From CBDAUN01 sp965214875 (GTDB lineage: Bacteria; Pseudomonadota; Gammaproteobacteria; Arenicellales; JAJDZL01), in the NCBI GenBank assembly GCA_965214875.1, contig OZ243980.1, positions 3,534,001 to 3,598,000 of the forward strand: a DNA stretch of 64,000 nt. The letters are read 5' to 3'. The notes under the pieces were generated by a model, which did no database searches, was not told the origin of the DNA, and worked only from the letters and a program-made list of their open reading frames with translations. Position 1 is the first letter of the stretch, and each line of letters starts with the position of its first letter. Both the position numbers and the translations under genes were made by a program. This document shows, piece by piece, positions 62,242 to 64,000 of this stretch.

Positions 62242-63763
62242 CCCAAAATCCGCGTTAGAGATTTTTTTGGGGCGGATTTTGCCGAAATCCGGGGCGCGGA
62301 GAGATTTTGGCGTTCGCCGCGGCGATGCCGGGCGGGCTTGCGGGCGGGACGCGGCCGGAAAGGGCGGAGGAGCGGAACCGGGGCGAAAGATCAATGACAG
62401 TCCGCAACGCGCCGGGATGCAGCCGGTTTTTTTGTCGTGCGCGCGATGCTTTTTTTGCGTTTCCGGCGGCTGCGGCGCCAGGGCCATCGCCCGGATCATG
62501 CCGATGGCGTCGCTAAGCCGCCGCGCCGCCCGCGCGTCGCACAGCTTCAAGGCCCGGCCTCGGGCATGGCGCGCGATCTTGCCCGCCCTGCAGCAGGGCC
62601 GCCGGCGAAAGGTCTCGATGCGCATCGACTCGCAGCTCGCGTCCAGCGCCTGGCGCATCAGCGCGAACAGGTTGAAGGCGAGCATGCACAGCGCGGAATG
62701 CAGCGCGTTGGCATGGAAGTCGCTGCACGGGGGATGCGCCGCGCCGAAGCCGCTGCGAAGCTCGCGGATGCGATTTTCGGAGTCGTCGCCCCTGCGGCTG
62801 CATCAGCGGACCGCCCGCGAGTCGCTCCGCCGGCAGAAGCTGGTCGCCAGCGCCCGGCATATGCAGCCGCCCTGCGACAGGGTGTCGCCGGCCTGCGGGC
62901 AGCCGGGCTCGAGCTCCTGCCGGCCGGACTTTCGCCTCCGCTGCACGACCGCCTCGAACGCTTCGGGCGTGTCGTTCATCGAGTGCGGGAACCGCGCCGT
63001 CTGCTGCGTCTCGCTCGCCGTCCCGTCGCGCTCGATGAAGGGCTGCCGCCGCGACTCGTCCAGCGCCCCGGTCTGCCCGGCCACGCTTTGGTCGAGCCTG
63101 GCGCGGATCGCGTAGCCGATTCCCCGGCTCGTGAAGTGGTTGATGATCCTCGCCTGATACCCCGCCGCGTCGATGCGGGCGCGACGCGCCTCGGCGCCTT
63201 TGGGCAGCGCCCGCTCGCACTGGCGGACGAACTCGCAGTTGCGCGCGTTCGGCGAGACCGGGCCGCCCCTGAACTCCGCCGCCGCCATGCCGGTCTCGGC
63301 GATGTGGCCGACGATCGGCATGCAGCCCCGCTCCTTCTTGCATGCGGACTCCGCCGAAGACTTCTCGCAGCGCCGCGGTCGCATCGATGTCCAGGGCCGC
63401 CCTTTTGCGGTGGTGCAGCGCGACCGCCAGCAGCTGGCGGTTCACCAGCTGCAGGGCATGCAGCGTGCGGCCCAAGGCGTCGTCGCCCGGCAGCCGGCGG
63501 ATGCCGAGCAGCTCCAGCAGCGGCCGCTCCTCGCGCAGCTGCGCCACTCCGCTCAGATGCCGCGAGCCCTCGCGCATCATCAGCATGAACGTCGTCAAAT
63601 ACGCCCCCGGGCGCAAGCCGCGGCTGCTGCCCGGCTCCGGCACCGGCCGCTCGAAATGCGCGTCGAGCCCCAGCTTGCGGATCAGCTCGGCGAGCGCCGC
63701 CAGGCCGCTTCGCGAAGCCGATTTGTCTTTCGTGGTCGAAATCTTGTATGATTGAATGTCCAT
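62242..63763 (-). pseudogene. IS1380-family transposase, disrupted
   Basis: Starts MDIQSYKISTTKDKSASRSG at 63763, then LRPGAYLTTFMLMMREGSRHL, GDDALGRTLHALQ and LDIDATAALRE (first Asp). A frameshift near 63370 moves to KKERGCMPIVGHIAETG, AEFRGGPVSPN and FTSRGIGYAIRARL. A TGA near 62797 then interrupts before ENRIRELRSGFG and LAFNLFALMRQALD in the same frame. At least two lesions, so inactive as read. Confidence 0.82.
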
Positions 63764-63875
63764 AAAGCCTTGCTCCGATCGGGTCCGCCCAACGGGTGAA
63801 ATATCGTTTTGTCAAAAACCCCCATTATGCAAGGCTTTATCCCCTTTTGCAGCCACCCTAACGCGATTTTAAGGG
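62242..63875. mobile_element. IS1380-family element, 1,634 bp
   Basis: Ends CCCAAAATCCGCGTTAGAG and, inverted, CCCTTAAAATCGCGTTAGGG (to 63875), flanked by the 4-bp duplication ATGC (62238-62241, 63876-63879). The uninterrupted target CTGATGCGGCCG occurs in the IS481 copy at 55.9 kb. Four-base duplication and transposase type both fit IS1380. Confidence 0.88.
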
Positions 63876-63879
63876 ATGC

Positions 63880-64000
63880 GGCCGGTAGTCGTTGTAGAAG
63901 CTGCTCGAATTTGGCCAGTTCGACGTTCAGGGCGCCGACGCTGAGCTCGCCGGCGCAGGACTGGTGGAACTCGTAGCGGCCGGCCGGCGTTGGCGCAGGT
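63880..64000. mobile_element. IS481-like element, right part (runs off window)
   Basis: Continues the 62138 copy after the IS1380 insertion. The minus strand encodes GELSVGALNVELAKFEQL-like transposase sequence. The other end is outside the window. Confidence 0.75.

Noticed and set aside
1..64000. tRNA or rRNA genes
   Set aside because: Intergenic regions were scanned by eye for tRNA arms and conserved rRNA segments; none was convincing, though a dedicated search could find a divergent one.

Overview
The window looks like a chromosomal stretch of a gammaproteobacterium. Evidence is the housekeeping order aroQ-accB-accC-prmA, mutY followed by yggX, proC-yggT, fxsA, a DsbD/TlpA pair, an AmpG-like permease and xth. 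An atypical trait is a C4-pathway 5-aminolevulinate synthase (16.9-18.1 kb) beside the acc genes, usually an alphaproteobacterial enzyme. IS debris, passenger-gene cassettes, sulfatase and fucose genes, betaine-type uptake and TIR/RES proteins would suit a marine or host-associated symbiont, but that lifestyle is inference.

Layout. 0-7.4 kb: a plus-strand catabolic operon (glycine-oxidoreductase/GcvT fusion, MDR dehydrogenase, three tandem enolase-superfamily enzymes, class III aminotransferase), then a pyroglutamyl peptidase. 8.4-16.8 kb: an accessory island. It holds three paralogous secreted Cys-rich genes (A, B, C), layered IS remnants (an IS4-like element with a DruA/DUF4338-like part, inserted in an IS1380 remnant), a broken MbcA/ParS-RES toxin-antitoxin pair and two adjacent TIR genes. 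16.9-21.3 kb: hemA, prmA, accC, accB, aroQ. 21.9-32.1 kb: a minus-strand L-fucose operon (fuconate dehydratase, ketodeoxyfuconate dehydrogenase, fuconolactonase, fucose dehydrogenase) continuous with a NitT/TauT-type ABC importer, a sulfatase and a FadR-type regulator. 32.2-43.9 kb: TlpA, DsbD, alpha/beta hydrolase, FxsA, a Fur-box promoter driving a short terminated transcript, Tas-like reductase, cobyric acid synthase, a very long acidic TonB-like protein and an Rpn-family nuclease with a duplicated tail. 44.5-52.2 kb: an ABC exporter with a GntR/YtrA regulator, an IS481-like element and a glycine-betaine-type ABC importer with a double permease. 52.7-62 kb: proC, yggT, ampG (end rewritten by an insertion), xth, mutY, yggX, DUF4143 ATPase, MFS transporter. 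62.1-64 kb: an IS1380 element inside an IS481 copy cut by the window end.

The strongest discovery candidate is the secreted-gene trio. Each gene has a good Shine-Dalgarno and ATG, and then a run of C (7, 10 and 9) inside the first codons. In every case the run is one base away from joining the start to a textbook signal peptide and the mature Cys-rich protein. Each gene also sits in a cassette with an end resembling GGTAGTGTCTCAGTTTGAAA and a hairpin just past its stop codon. A fourth, emptied cassette at 55.7 kb has perfect inverted ends and an 8-bp target duplication. Together this suggests a mobile, phase-variable family of exported proteins, all three OFF in this consensus.
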